DNA of 64,000 nt, from NCBI GenBank assembly GCA_037576215.1, contig JBANDB010000009.1, positions 2,480,001 through 2,544,000 of the forward strand, read 5' to 3'. Numbering within the stretch: the stretch's first letter is position 1; every line of letters begins with the position of its first letter. Below are positions 1 through 11,521 of this stretch, in pieces. The DNA comes from Armillaria gallica. Lineage: Eukaryota; Basidiomycota; Agaricomycetes; Agaricales; Physalacriaceae. The notes under the pieces are model-generated. The model did no database searches, was not told where the DNA came from, and was given only the letters and a program-made list of their open reading frames with translations. Both the position numbers and the translations under genes were made by a program.

Positions 1-1086
1 CGTCAGAGGTTGGAGTTCAAGGGAGAAATGACAGACGGACAAACGACAGACGGAGACACGGGACATCGTTTTTAAGGCATCCAGAGCATGACGGGCAGTT
101 AGCCCGCGACCTGCCTCGTTCATGCTCATAAAATGGGTGATTTGGTGCCAAGGGAGGGATAGCTTGTCAATGTTGCCGACGTCTGTGGCACGGAAGACCC
201 GCAAACTTGGCAGTAAACCAAAATTGAGGTGCTGAGCAACCTGCGAAGTTTCAGACGAGGAAAGAAGAAGTTCTTGTAGATTGGGAAAAGATGGATGGAA
301 CTGCTGCATATTGGCGAAGTCTTCGTCAGGGAGGCAAAGATGGAGGGTTTGTACCCTACGGCTGACTGTGAAGAGGGCCATTAAGATAGAAGCAGGAAAG
401 GTATCCAGCCTGTGGAGTGGGAAGTTGTCACTGCGGCATATCGAGACTGATCATGGGCACTGTCGAGAGCGGGACAACTGGTTTCCAATGAAGCAGACGT
501 ACGCACTAGAAGGTGTTCCATCGATGAGGATATTAACATAAGACCACAGATTGGGGGATGTATCAAGAACGTCCTTCCAATTACGGGACACCAGTTCAAA
601 TGATAACAGTGGGTGTCTAATGGCAGAAAACTGGGTTTCCGAAGGTTGTACTCCCGGGAAAGGAAAGACATTGAGGGTATGAAGGAAGATGTGAGCAAGG
701 ACTTCTTTGGGCATACGACGTAAAGCGCTGAGAAGAGGCCGTCGTTCTCGAACCCTGTCAGAGAGGCGTTGCCGCTTATCCAGCTCTTTATCCACATGTT
801 TGATCGACTGTAAGAGCTCCTGCTTCATCACCTTCAGCTCTAAGACGTGGACATCGATGGTATCGATGCGCTTCCCAGAGTCGGGTATCATTCCTCGAAG
901 AGTTTTCTCTTCAGGAGGAGTAGGTGCATCGTTGGAGCGTGTGAGCCTTCCAAGGTCTGGATGATCAGCGATTGGACTATCTGCATCGGTGACGGAAATT
1001 TTGTAAGACGGGATAGAGTGATTTACGCAGGCGCATCCTTTACAGGGGTGCCAGTCGGAGGGAAAAGTAACTTTGAGCAATGCCAT
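1..1086 (-). pseudogene. F-box/LRR-like protein, copy A (partial, nonsense)
   Basis: This is an F-box-family gene read leftward from ATG 1084-1086 and cut by the window edge. The N-terminus has the family Cys/His motif WHPCKGCACVNH, then a coiled-coil segment rich in E, K, L and R, then the F-box-like helix LRRMPKEVLAHIFLHTL near residues 105-125, and then the start of the leucine-rich part. An in-frame TGA at 451-453 stands where other copies have Leu after SRSRQCP. The frame continues beyond it with clear family sequence (SVSIC..., LPWHQITHF), so the lesion is a point change rather than a true end. Family members are expected to be SCF ubiquitin-ligase substrate receptors, which is inference here. 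Its closest relative in the window is the copy at 19,665, with which it shares EAGRG and KISVTDAD variants. Confidence 0.8.
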
Positions 1087-1660
1087 GATCTGTCATGAGA
1101 TAGCTGAATGTTTGAAGCAGATTAGATGAGATGTTGAACTTGCCAGTCGGTTTGAGGACGTATCGATTGGGCGTGCTAATCGAGCTTGCGTTCGAAACGT
1201 GTTTGACAGCATCTTGCTGCTCAGAGCAGCGCCGCGCCGCGGACCCGGGTGAAGACATTCAAGACCAGAAGATGCGTGACAGATCTAAGGGCGTCTAGGC
1301 ATTCAATCGGGAGATTAGATATCTCCTCGAGGCGGAACATAGGAAATGCAGGACTCGAATAAACCCAATAATACATTGTGGTGCTGTACTTCGGAGTCGT
1401 CGTGAGCTGTTACGTTGTTAACATCCAGGAGTTCATCAGGAAAACCCAGCATTGATCTTTCGTGTCTTTTTGGTCTTGTAGAAGACCAAAAAGATCGAAA
1501 AGCCGAAAGATCAAGGGTCTTGCCCAACTGAGGTACATAGTCTTGTCAAGAACAATTTCGTCCTGACAAGCTCTGCACCTATCTTTGGAAGATCATTGAT
1601 CTTTCCTTTTCTTTAGATTCCAACAGGTTTGTAGAGCGTTCGAATATCATTTATTGACAT
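1087..1660. other. 5' flank of F-box copy A, shared with other copies
   Basis: No gene is seen here. The stretch reads, inverted, as the same sequence found upstream of the F-box copies at 19,200-19,660 and 35,480-35,936. Shared words include CTTGCCAGT near 1140, the GACTCTGAAGTACAGCA-like stretch near 1390, and the TAGACGCC / CGAGG block near 1300. It marks the 5' flank of the repeated unit. Confidence 0.6.
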
Positions 1661-2480
1661 CTATATAATACAATGTACACTATAATGGCTGCCTTTCGCC
1701 GCAGCGAGTACCAACGACGCTAACGTACCCAGTGTAACTGAGGACGTCACATTCTTTGGAGGGCCTGTGACCATAGGCGGCAGACTTGCGACTAGAGCCC
1801 GTGTCGGCGTAGGTCTCGGACTTGAACCACAACGACTATGCATTATTAGTATCAGAAAACAAGGCAGACGAAGAACATACCAGAGCACCCATCTATAACC
1901 TCCCCTGCCCATCAATGACACTGGAACAGGAGCAGGGCTTGTTTCGTTGGTACTACGATGGTGTTTGTATCCCAAAAAATTGCGCGAGCCTCAAAAACTC
2001 GTGAAAAAGTACCTGCTGTGAGCAACAGAGACCCTAGAGTAGTGGGGACTCACCTCTAGACAAATAGTAACACACCTAGATAAAGGATGTCAGCATGAGA
2101 AGAACCAGACTCCAGGCTGCGCCAGAGAAAGAAACGGCATACCATATGGAACTTCCATTCGTACTCATTCCGAGACATGACAGGCACATCCTGCGTGCCA
2201 GAGTGTGGTACGTCATCTGGGACCAAACTTGACGTGCTATCTTGATGTTGAGGTGGTCCTTCGAACGAGATAGGCAGTGGATAATGGTGGGGAAAGGGAA
2301 GACACACAATCTGAATGAATTTCAAGTCCAAAAGTCAACATCACGTGAGATGATGTGATTGGGCCTGTGCGCAGGCACCACTGACGGAGTTTGAAAGAAC
2401 TTCGCAGATTTTGCGTTCTTCTTGCATTGCTCTCCTGCTGTTCCGCTGTTTGCTCTCCCTCCGCAAGTTTCAGCATCATC
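1661..2480 (-). CDS. Possible spliced hypothetical gene
   Basis: The product is not recognised. The best support is a well-formed intron at 1836-1880 on the minus strand: 45 nt, with donor GTATGT, an ACTAATA-like branch site and acceptor CATAG. The exon after it stays open for about 50 codons to a stop near 1660 in more than one frame. Farther upstream, stretches near 2070-2330 could encode a hydrophobic segment (SIWYAVSFSGAAWSLVLLM), and a possible first exon begins near 2479. The full exon chain could not be settled, and a decayed gene is equally possible. Confidence 0.25.
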
Positions 2481-3058
2481 TTAGGTATGCCTGCTCTATA
2501 TGAACTCTACTTGTACTGGCTGTGCAGTGTACTATCATAAAAAAATCATGCTACAATATTTCTTCCGACACTTAGGTTCAGTTATCGATCTCCTATAGTC
2601 TACTTCAAAACAACACCACCAAGACTATACTACATCAGTTTCAGTTGTAATATACATTTGTATTGAAGTGTGATTCGAAAGAGACCGCCCTAGTGACAAG
2701 ATGACAAGACACAGAAGACCTGGTGTGCCAAGACGAAGACTCGATTACCCAAGAAAATGTGGCGGAAAGATGGCTAAAAAAAGACCAAGCCCGGAAAGAC
2801 CAATTCTGGGTTTTGCTGATGTTGCGACATTGTGTACATACTAAAGGTAGGGATAGGAATAGAAAGCGTGCCGACATCATCGTCGCCACCATTTTCTTTT
2901 TGTTCCATCATTCCTTTCACCGCCGTATATACTTCTCTCTGGTTTCATTTCACAAAATTCTTGGAGTCACATCCACCTCCCAACATGAAAGTACGAGAAT
3001 GTATGTAAGGCTTCCTCCCATTCTCTGTCGGAGTTTTCTCTCGCGCAAGACGACACAA
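2481..3058. other. 3' flank of F-box copy B
   Basis: No gene is seen. From about 2640 to 3058 the sequence is an inverted relative of the segments that follow the F-box stop codons near 18,950-19,160 and 35,225-35,470. Shared elements are a CTCTCTGGTTTCATTTCA-like block, a GAACAAAAAGAAA block and a GTCAGCACG block. It belongs to the duplicated unit. Confidence 0.55.
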
Positions 3059-4813
3059 TCACCCACAATCTTCCGTACTCATGACCACATGCAATCCCTC
3101 CGATTCTAGATCATCAAGCCTGGAAAGAGTCAAAATCTTCGCTTCCTCCTCCTTGTCTTCATTCCACCACCGCACAATTCGGCAAATTTCCACCGACCTG
3201 AGGTGGCGCGGATGACATGCCCACCGACGTTCGACCATCTGTACATAGACTTCCATTTGAAAGCTAAGATCACCGCTGAGGTGTAGTGTGTGCAGGTGCG
3301 GAACGAGCGACGGGACTTGGGAGTCAGGTTCTGTGTCGACTCTACGAGCGAGATGATTAAGGACTTCGTTTGTGACCCCACCGCTCACACTTGTTAGTCG
3401 TAAATCCTGGAGGGTGGGCGTGTTGGAAAGAATATGAATGAGGTCATCTTCTATGAGGAATCCGTTATGAAAATGGAGAGATGTAAGGAGACTATGGGAG
3501 CGTTCTATGAGGTGGCGGATAGAGGTAAAGGTGTCCTGGCCACAAATGCTATTGTCACGGTAGTGAAAGCAAGTTACCGAGAGATCTGACAGGGCAGGAA
3601 GTTTGAGGGAGTTGAGCACAAAGGGGGTTTCAGTCTGGCAATCGGATCCGTATTCAAGGCACGCAGATGAGAGCATGAGTGAGTATAGCTTGCTGAGATT
3701 TATTTCCTCCACAACCTCGATCGACGAGGAACACAAGTCAAGGGAGCAGTTGGATAAAAGGGACGTCGTTTTTAGGATATCCAGAACACGATGAGCAGGT
3801 GGTCTGCAATCTAATCGAGTATACGAGTTTGTAAAATGAGTGATTTGGTGCCAAGGGAGGGATAGTTTGTGAATGTCACTGATGTCTCGGGAATGGAAAA
3901 CCCGCAAACATGGCAATGGACCAAAATGGAGGTGCTGAGCGACCTCCGAAAGGTCGGTTGATGAAAGAAGAGCAAGTTCCTGTAGAATGGGGAAAGACAT
4001 ACGGAGTTGCTGCATATCGGTGAAGTGTTTGTCAGGGAGGCAAAGATGGAGGGTTTGCACCCTACTGCTGACTGTAAAGAGAGTCATCAAGATAGCAACA
4101 GGAAAGGCGCCCAGCCTGTTGGCCGGGACACTGTCACTGTTGCATATCAAGATCGACAATGGGCATTGTCGAGAGCGGGACAGCTGGTTTCCAATGCAGC
4201 AGACGTACGTGCTAGAAGTCATTCGATCAATAAGGATATTGACATAAGACCACAGGTTGGGGAATGTGTCGAGAACGTTCTTCCAGTTACGTGACACCAG
4301 TTCAAATGATAACAGTGGATGTTCACTGGCAGAACATTGTGACCAACTGCCATCTGACATCGGGTTCTTCGCCCATGGAAAAGGAATGTCAAGGGTGTGA
4401 AAGAAAATATGAGCAAGGACTTCTTTTGGCATACGACGCAATGCGCAGAGAAGAAGCCGTCGTTCTCGAACGCTGCCATAGAGGCGTTGCCGCTCCTTAT
4501 CCAACGCAGCCAGCTCTTCGTCGACACGTGCGATCGACTGTACGAAAGCTTGTCTCAGCGCCTTCAACTCCAACACCCCCGCATCAAGAGCGTCGATACG
4601 TTTCCCTGTATCGGACACCATCTTTTGAAGAATCTTCTCATCAGATGGATTGGGCGCATCGTTGGAGCGTGCAAGTTTCCCGAGATCTGGATGATCAACG
4701 AGGAGACTATCTGCGTCTGTGACGGAAAATCTGTAGGATGGGATGGCGTGGTTCACGCAAGCGCAACCTTTACAAGGGTGCCAGTCGGAGGGAAAAGCAG
4801 TGAGTAATGCCAT
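3059..4813 (-). CDS. F-box/LRR-like protein, copy B (open)
   Basis: This is a single open exon of 584 codons from ATG 4811-4813. Order of parts: Cys/His motif WHPCKGCACVNH at residues 12-22; a linker with SVTDADS and LARSNDAP; a coiled coil at about residues 70-115 (LELKALRQAF, VDEELAALDKERQRL); an F-box-like helix LRRMPKEVLAHIFFHTLD at about 120-140; then leucine-rich segments with repeated spacing (LHLCLP, LQELALLSSTD, LPCLRVF, TLQDLRL, LHTLHLSGDL). Such proteins usually bind Skp1 through the F-box and present targets to a cullin-RING ligase. No target can be read from the sequence. Its start lies 151 bp from the start of a truncated HFI1 copy transcribed the other way, so the two share one short promoter. 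The coding sequence is most like the copy at 8770-10507. Confidence 0.85.
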   Translation of the reverse strand: MALLTAFPSDWHPCKGCACVNHAIPSYRFSVTDADSLLVDHPDLGKLARSNDAPNPSDEKILQKMVSDTGKRIDALDAGVLELKALRQAFVQSIARVDEELAALDKERQRLYGSVRERRLLLCALRRMPKEVLAHIFFHTLDIPFPWAKNPMSDGSWSQCSASEHPLLSFELVSRNWKNVLDTFPNLWSYVNILIDRMTSSTYVCCIGNQLSRSRQCPLSILICNSDSVPANRLGAFPVAILMTLFTVSSRVQTLHLCLPDKHFTDMQQLRMSFPILQELALLSSTDLSEVAQHLHFGPLPCLRVFHSRDISDIHKLSLPWHQITHFTNSYTRLDCRPPAHRVLDILKTTSLLSNCSLDLCSSSIEVVEEINLSKLYSLMLSSACLEYGSDCQTETPFVLNSLKLPALSDLSVTCFHYRDNSICGQDTFTSIRHLIERSHSLLTSLHFHNGFLIEDDLIHILSNTPTLQDLRLTSVSGGVTNEVLNHLARRVDTEPDSQVPSLVPHLHTLHLSGDLSFQMEVYVQMVERRWACHPRHLRSVEICRIVRWWNEDKEEEAKILTLSRLDDLESEGLHVVMSTEDCG

Positions 4814-4964
4814 GAGCTGGGGTATAATAGCTAAGTATTTGTCGGTGAAACAATATGTAACACTTGCCAGTCAATTGGGTCAAAATGGTGATGGACGTAC
4901 AAGTCGAACGAATTTCTCGCTCCCGGCGGCAATGATGTCACTTCATCACGGTCACAGCGTGACA
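4814..4964. promoter_or_regulatory. Duplicated bidirectional promoter, left copy
   Basis: The 151 bp between the divergent starts of F-box copy B and the broken HFI1 copy match the 154 bp between F-box copy C and intact HFI1 (17,044-17,197). The shared segment includes GATGGACGTACAAGTCGAAC, the CTTGCCAGT block and the GCTCCCGGCGGCAATGATG block. A related block also precedes the F-box copy at 10,508-10,610. Confidence 0.6.
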
Positions 4965-5697
4965 ATGTCTCTATCGTCGATGATGTCGACGATCAAACAA
5001 CAAATCAGCTCCCAACTAGGAGCCAAAGCACCGGCCTACTTTGAACCCCTCGCCTCTTTCTAACCGGTAAAATATCACGACCAGAATTTGAAGACTCTCT
5101 CAAGGCCGTCCTCGACGTTCCCAATCTCAGTGAGCAGCGCCGACCACTGCAAAGCTATCTAACGATATTGCCCAGTTCAACTGCACAATGCACTTATAAT
5201 ATCCCTTTTTGATGCACGCAGCTTCAAGCGGCCTCTGACACCTCCACCGGACCTGCCTAAGCCCCCACCGCGGAAGAGGAGGAGGACATTACCGTACCAG
5301 GGTCAAGGCGATGACGGGAGTATACGCTCGGAGCGGCTCAAGCGATGGACGGTCTCTGTCGGAAAACATGAACGCGATCGGATAGCTGCTCTAGAATCTG
5401 TGCCACCCTTAACAGGACCTCGACTCGATACAGGTGAGATTGCATGCGAGAGAGGCATCGTGCTGCTCCCAGAACGCGTTCTTCCTCGTTATTTGCCTGG
5501 TTGATATCGAGCAGAACCACCTGGAAGCAGGCTGGCTGTCCAGCTGGCAACGATAACTCGCTCGCCCAATGTCCAGCATATCGCCGACCGAATTAATCAC
5601 ATCTGCGCACAGCACCTTGGCTCGCCGTCCCGCTCTAAGTCGTCACTCGTGCATCTCGCCTGCAAAATAGGATTTATAGTGCTTCTTCTATCTAGTG
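4965..5697 (+). pseudogene. Truncated copy of HFI1/ADA1
   Basis: This is a degenerate copy of the 5' half of the SAGA subunit gene at 15,935-17,043, in opposite orientation. It begins with the same N-terminus (TIKQQISSQLGAKAPAYFEP) but loses one base after LASF, giving a TAA at 5061-5063 where the intact gene continues into VTGK. Introns and the proline/arginine-rich segment (PPPRKRRRTLPYQG) are still recognisable through about 5640. Homology stops near 5697, within the intron that in the intact gene carries a short TCTAA tandem repeat. It has no C-terminal half and cannot encode the full protein. Confidence 0.8.
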
Positions 5698-6428
5698 ACA
5701 TCCATAGTACCAGTGCAGAAGTACGACAATGTATCCGAAGTTTTCGCTCACAAGGCTCTGCGTTCAATGTACTGCGTGACTCGTGGAGTCCTTGATGGCC
5801 ATCAGCCGTCTTCCAACGTGGTCAGCACCTCACCGCTTTTATCTACACTCAGTTTTAAACTCGATAAAGTCAAGCTGCTTCTGATTCTAGCAAGTCGCCG
5901 ACTTGTCATCGCAAGGCACATTTCTGAGCAGAGTCTTAACTTGGCCATTCTGACACCTTCCTCAAATACACACCTTTCAAATGAAATAGCCCTCGCAGGG
6001 GAATAGTCACTGGACCATCAAACCTGAGTGCCAATGGTGTCCCATGGGACCACCAACACTTTAATGGGCATGTGGCATATCAATGGTGGAAATGGCTGGC
6101 AGTGCGCCAGGAGCGATTCCTGGATAGCAGGGATCTATATCAATTCGATGCTTCGGGTGCCAATTGTCTTCGCAGTGTATGCTCCCTTCATATGTGAGGA
6201 ACCCAACAACTTGTGGTAGCACGGTCCCGTGGAGTCGCGAGACTAGAAGTGTCCTTTTAGGATGTCTCATCCCCTGGTCACACAGGATTCTGACCAGGAT
6301 CTGCTGCGCCCCGCGGTGGCCCGCCATTTCATATGATACACTGGTGAACTCTTCGTGCTCCTAACCGTAGTAAAAGCCGAAGGCTCGAGAGATATACACG
6401 TACACATTTGACATCCTACATAGTCCAC
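5698..6428. other. Stretch without a recognised gene
   Basis: This stretch joins the truncated HFI1 copy to the broken GTPase copy. Open frames on both strands (for example 6061-6327 on the minus strand) show no recognised motif, splice structure or sequence shared with the rest of the window. It may be a decayed insertion, but nothing proves that. Confidence 0.3.
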
Positions 6429-8139
6429 CTACGGTGAGGTGAAGAATATCACAAATTTGTTCGCTAGAACGAGCATCTTCTCCTGCTTGTTCCTGTTCAC
6501 CTACTTCAATACCTCAAGCTTCTCCCGCATGCTCTTCCCGCATGCTCTTCAAGCTCGCTTCGACCTTATCAATCGTCTCCCTGGCTACCCCGCTCTCTCG
6601 CATACCCTCCAAGTTCTGTTCAAGCATCTTGACCGCCTTTTCCGCCTGCCCCGTAAAGCTCCCAGACAGCGACAGGCTGGAATAACTCTCGACGAGCCGA
6701 CCAAGGTCCTCTGTCGCATTCTTGATCCGATCCTGGAGCATGGCTTTCTTGTCCTTGATGTGGTTCTTGAGCTCCTCAGCGCGTTCTTTGGCATTCTGTG
6801 CGTTCTCAAATTTGGCCTTGGCCTCCTGATTGACCTTTAGCTCGGAGATCTCTTTGATAGCCCAGATAGAGTTGTAGTGCCGGTGGAACTACCGGCCGTG
6901 TTCGCATTCCTGACAACGGACACCTCCGGACTGGAGCATAATGGTGCAATTGCGGAGTTCGTCTGGGTTGAGCGTGAAGTCGAGGCCACACTCAATGTGA
7001 CAGTTGGAATAGCAATCGGGGACGGAGCAGACGATGCTGTGTCGGTCGGTCGACTTCTGGTACCAGTCTTTCCGATTGACTACATGCTCATATTTTTCGT
7101 ACGTCTTCATATCCTGCACAAACAGATATCAAAGGCTTGCAAAGGATGTGTACCGTAGTAACTAGGAGACATACCACTTCGGCCCTGTCCGATTCTCTTT
7201 GAACATTATCGAGCTCCTGATCGGTCTTGGCAGCCAGGTGCATGTTCGCAAGTGTGTTTGCGATGTCCGTTTCGGTCTCCTCTGACTGGTCATAAAGCGA
7301 CATGATGTCGATCGTCGGCTGGGGTTTAAGACCATCTAACCAATCAAACATTTCCACTAGCATATCCAACGCTTTCTGCTCCCCCACAAGGATCGCTCAG
7401 TCCCTTTCCATCTGCCTGTATTTCTTTTGCATTGCAACGGGGTTGTCGAGCAGGAAATGCATGTTGTCCTGGAGAACAGACGGGAGGGAAGAAGGGTCAA
7501 AGTTCCACGAAAGTGGACTGGAGACGTTCGTAAACAAGAATCCGATGTTATCGGCGAGTGTGCGTGGAAAAATGGCAGAAAGCGTCGACAGGGCATAATC
7601 CGTGCCAACCGTGAGACGAGAGATGGTACCGTTCGCGAGAATGAGGACTGCGTTGACGAAGTCCATATTGTCCCATATCGCCTCAACGATACTCCTCTTG
7701 TGTAGTTCATCCTGTTGAATACCGCGAGTATCTGCCAGGCCTGGGGAGTCGAGAATGCGGACGGTAATGCCATTGACGCTCTTCAGGGTATAGACTTGGG
7801 CCGCGTTTGTCTGACTATGTTTCTGTGTGCCTCCAGCCTCGTTGTCGAGGTCATAGAAATCCTCATACTTGTCCGGGCGCCTCCCGGCAAGGACATTGGC
7901 AATGAGTGACAGAACCGACGTCTTTCCCACTCCCGTCTCCCCGACGAGCAGAATGGTGAATCTTTTCTGTCTGTTTTTGTCTGTCTTGACTTCGCCATTT
8001 TTGAGAGATTCTATATCGCTGTACCGTCCGTGTGTTAGACGTAAGCCAGCCTCGATACAGATTCAACCATACTGACTTCAACATACGTTCTACAGGCTCG
8101 TCGTCAACAGAATCTTGGATGGCTGTGGTAGCAAGAGTC
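6429..8139 (-). pseudogene. P-loop GTPase (AIG1/GIMAP-like), broken left copy
   Basis: This is an inverted copy of the GTPase gene at 21,859-23,592. The first recognisable exon ends at GAAC and is joined, with the same phase as in the right copy, to the exon beginning SLKNGEVKTD. It keeps G1 (GETGVGKTS) and G3 (DSPGLADTRG). Lesions relative to the right copy are visible: a deletion with frameshift after AMQKKYR near 7390-7400; an in-frame TAG after ECEHGR near 6890, where the right copy has Gly; and a small duplication of CCGCATGCTCTT near 6530-6548 that shifts the C-terminal coiled-coil frame. The final stop lies at 6429-6431, in the same context as in the right copy. At least three independent lesions make this a decayed gene even if one were a sequence error. 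Confidence 0.85.
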
Positions 8140-8769
8140 CTAACACAAATGAAGGCGGTCAGTCCTCATCTCATGGGGGTAAAATGATTCAATGTACATG
8201 TTTGTTGACTGTCTCAGAAGGCAGTCATTAACTACAATTTGCAGCACTAACCGAACGCACAAAGACGGGGGTGTATCAATTTCACAATGAAAGTACTCGA
8301 GATGCGCAGGAAGGATGAGATTTCCGGAGCGACAGAATGAAGTTCGGTTCTTATGTATCCGTCGAATAAACTAGCGCAATTTGCCTACCGCAATCCCTCA
8401 ACGTGCCCGCACTAGAATTTGAGGCTTCATCACTCTATTTTACGGAACTACAGCTTCGGAGCCATGCTCATCACGTAGTCATCATTAGCACCAACGTTCC
8501 TGTAAAATTGGCTGAACAATCATCGTTGTGACGTCCAGTTGGGTAAAGATAAGACAGGAAAAGCTGACTGACTGTTGGAAGAGCATCGTGCGTGTGAATG
8601 ACCGAGAAATACTCAATGGGGGTGAAATGCTGAGGCTTGATATCGATGATCGATATGAGTCGCATGCCTTGCAAAGATATTAGAAGCAGAAGCAATTGTA
8701 CAAACACTTAATTCACATTATATCACCTCAATCGGAGGTTCTCACTCACAAGAGGGCTAGACAACACAA
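8140..8769. other. Duplicated intergenic segment between GTPase and F-box copies
   Basis: No gene is supported. The segment from about 8300 to 8769 is the inverted counterpart of 21,232-21,720. The two share, in order, an ATCGATATCAAG-like word, the CACTGACTGACTG-type block, ACAATCATCGTTGTGACGTC, and the CCGTCGAATAAACT region. It shows that the GTPase and the adjacent F-box gene were copied as one block. Confidence 0.65.
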
Positions 8770-10507
8770 TCACACTCTTCGCGTACTCACAGTCACATCC
8801 AATCCCTCTGACACTAGGACATCAAGCCTGGAAAGAGCCAATATGTTGGCTTCCTCCTCCTCCCTTTCCCTTCGCCGATCCACAAATCGGCAAATATCCA
8901 CCGACTTGAGGTGACGCGGATGACACATCCAGCGAGATTCAACCATCCCTACATAAAATTCCACCTGGAAATCAAGTTGGCCACTGAGGTGCAGCGTGTG
9001 CAGGTGTGGGACGAGTGCCGGGACCGGAGATCCAGACTCTGTCAACTCTACGAGCGAGATCGTTGACTACTTCGTCTGTGATCCCTCCGCCCACATCTAT
9101 TAGTTGTAAAACCTGGAGGGTGGGCGTGTTCGAAAGAATATGAATGAGATCATCTTTCAAGATTTCTCCGTTGTCGAAATAGAGAGATGTAAGGGGACTG
9201 TGGGAGCGTTCGATGAGTTGGCGGATAGAAGTAAAGGTCGTGTCCTGGTCTCGCGAGGCGAAGCCGTCCAAACAAATTACCGAGAGATCCAACAGGGCAG
9301 GAAGTTTGAGGGAGTTGAGCACAAAGGGGATCACAGGTGGGAAATCGAAGCCTTGTCGGTACATAGATGAGAGCGTGAGTGAGTGTAGCTGGCTGAGAGT
9401 TGTCTCCTCCACAACCTCGGTCGTCAAAGGTTGCAGATCAAGGGAGAGACGACAGATGGATAGACGGGACGTCATTTTCAAGATATCTAGAATACGATGA
9501 GCGGGTGGTCCGTGTCCAACTTGCGAGTGTACATATGTAAACAGGGTGATTTGATGCCAAGGGAGGGATAGTGCGTAGGTGTTATTTATGTCCGCGGTTT
9601 GGAAGACCCGTAAATGCGGCAGTGAACCGAAATGGAGGTGTTGAGCAACCTCCGAAGTTTCGGACGATGAAATAAGCACAAGGTCCTGTAGATTGGGAAA
9701 GGATAGATGAAGTTGCTGCATATCGGTGAAGTATTTGCCAGGGAGGCAAAGTCGGAGGGTCTCTACCCTAGGGCTGACTGTGAAGAGGGCCATTAAGATA
9801 GCAGCAGGAAAGGCTCCCAGCCTGGCGACTGAGACGCTGTCACTGTGGCATATCGAGATCGACAATGGGCACTGTCGAGAGCGAGACAACTGGTTTCCGA
9901 TGTATCGGATGTAAGTATTAGAAGGCATTCGATCGATGAGGATATTGACATAAGACCACAGGTTGGGGAATGTGTCAAGAACGTCCTTCCAGTTACGGGA
10001 CACCAGTTCAAATGATAAGAGTGGATGCCTCTGGCAGAAAACGATGACCAAAGACCATATGTCGTGGGCTTTGCCCTGCGGAAAAGGAAAGACAAGGGTG
10101 TGAAGAAAATGTGAGCAAGGATTTCTTTTGGCATACGACGCAATGGGCCGAGAACACTCTGCCGCTCTCGTATGCTGTCAGAGAGGCGTTGCCGTTCTTT
10201 ATCCAGCGCAGACAGCTCTTCGTCGACGCGGGCGATGAAAGCCTGTGTCAGCGCCTTCAACTCCTAGCACGTGCGCATCAAGAGCGTCGATACGTTTCCC
10301 TGTATCCGACATCATCTTTTGAAGAATCTTCTCTTCAGATGGGTTGGGAACATCGTTGGAGCGTGCGAGCTTCCCAAGATGTGGGTGATCAGCGAGGGGA
10401 CCATCTGCGTCTGTGACGGAAAATCTGTATGATGGGATGGCGTGGTTCACACAGGCGCAGCCTTTGCAAGGGTGCCAGTCCGAGGGAAAAGTAGTGGGTA
10501 ATGCCAT
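8770..10507 (-). pseudogene. F-box/LRR-like protein, broken copy of B subtype
   Basis: The gene starts at ATG 10505-10507 and resembles copy B closely (RFSVTDADG, LARSND, KRIDALDA). Three frame changes are seen against copy B. The first is in the coiled coil near 10,265, where the TCCAACAC of copy B reads as TCCTAGCAC. The second is after HIFF near 10,090. The third is near 9065, after VNDLARRVD. The Cys/His motif, F-box helix and leucine-rich segments are all still present in one frame or another, through a TGA at 8770-8772. Its 3' neighbour is the broken GTPase, mirroring the F-box/GTPase pair at 19,665-23,592. Confidence 0.8.
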
Positions 10508-11521
10508 GATCTATGATTGAGCTAGTCACTAAGTATTCGTAGGTGAGACGAGATATAGAACTTGCCAGTTGATTAGGTCGAAATGGTGATGGACGTACGA
10601 GTCGAACGACGAACGTCCAGGCCCGATGCTAATCCGGGATATCGGTCCGAATCTCCTCCTCTTCCCTCCCGCCACAATGATGGAAGTACCAGCAGTGAAA
10701 CGAACTGTCGCCACGTCAGATAGTGTTCAGCTGAACCAGCATTTCAGCCTCGCACTGACATCCGGAATTCTATGTGACCACGACCGTAGAGAATAATAGT
10801 AGCAGAAAATCGACCTGGCAGCCTCTCTCAGGGCGGCAATCAGTGACCCTTGGCGTCGGATAAACCATCCCTTCACGAAGAGGATTTCCACTGTGCAAGG
10901 TTCACCAGCACATTGAATGGATGTACCTAACCGTCGACAAGCTTATTTTACCTGGTTCGCTCTTACATATGGAGGTATACCTAGTAATATATTTCCTCCT
11001 GGGGTGCTCGGTGTGGAGGGCTGTATCCCTACGGCATGCTTAGTATCTAACGGCGCCACCCCATTCGATGAGATCCCAGCCTAGTGTTCCGATGCTCTCT
11101 TTGGTGGTCTACGTCTCCGATGTTCACGCGATAGGTTCATGCTACAACCAATAGCAGGATACCTCTGCACGATGGTCCCATTCTGAACGCGGGATATCGA
11201 GGTTCATCATCGGATGATCAAAGATTGCATCCTGCCTCCCACTTTGTAGTCGGGGTACCCGGAAATACCATGAAATTAGGTTATGGAAGGCCCGTCGATG
11301 CCATGGATATTACCGGATGTCGGTTTCAGATTTCGCTGCGAAAAATATGCCCAAGCTGTGAGAACCTTACCGGTCGTGTGGACAATACGTGAGTTTACGG
11401 GAAGTCAAGTACGCGGTAACCGAATAGCGGGACGCTCTGGGAATAATATTACATTCAAGTCAAGTACGATAAGTTCAAAAAAGTGGCTACAATGGGGGGT
11501 AAATGAAGGCATAGATATATT
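10508..11521. other. F-box promoter remnant, then a stretch without a gene
   Basis: The first 100 bases (10,508-10,610) are a relative of the bidirectional F-box/HFI1 promoter, including ATGGTGATGGACGTAC. Beyond this, to the mitoferrin stop, no open frame with recognisable motifs, RNA gene or clear repeat was found. Confidence 0.4.

Noticed and set aside
1040..1258. Small leftward frame overlapping the F-box copy A start, with a similar frame at 19,445-19,651
   Set aside because: The similarity comes from the duplicated 5' flank. The equivalent frame before copy E is interrupted, so it is not a conserved gene.
6061..6327. Leftward frame (AGHRGAQQ...) considered as a retroelement fragment
   Set aside because: No catalytic motif, no neighbouring domains and no repeated ends were found.
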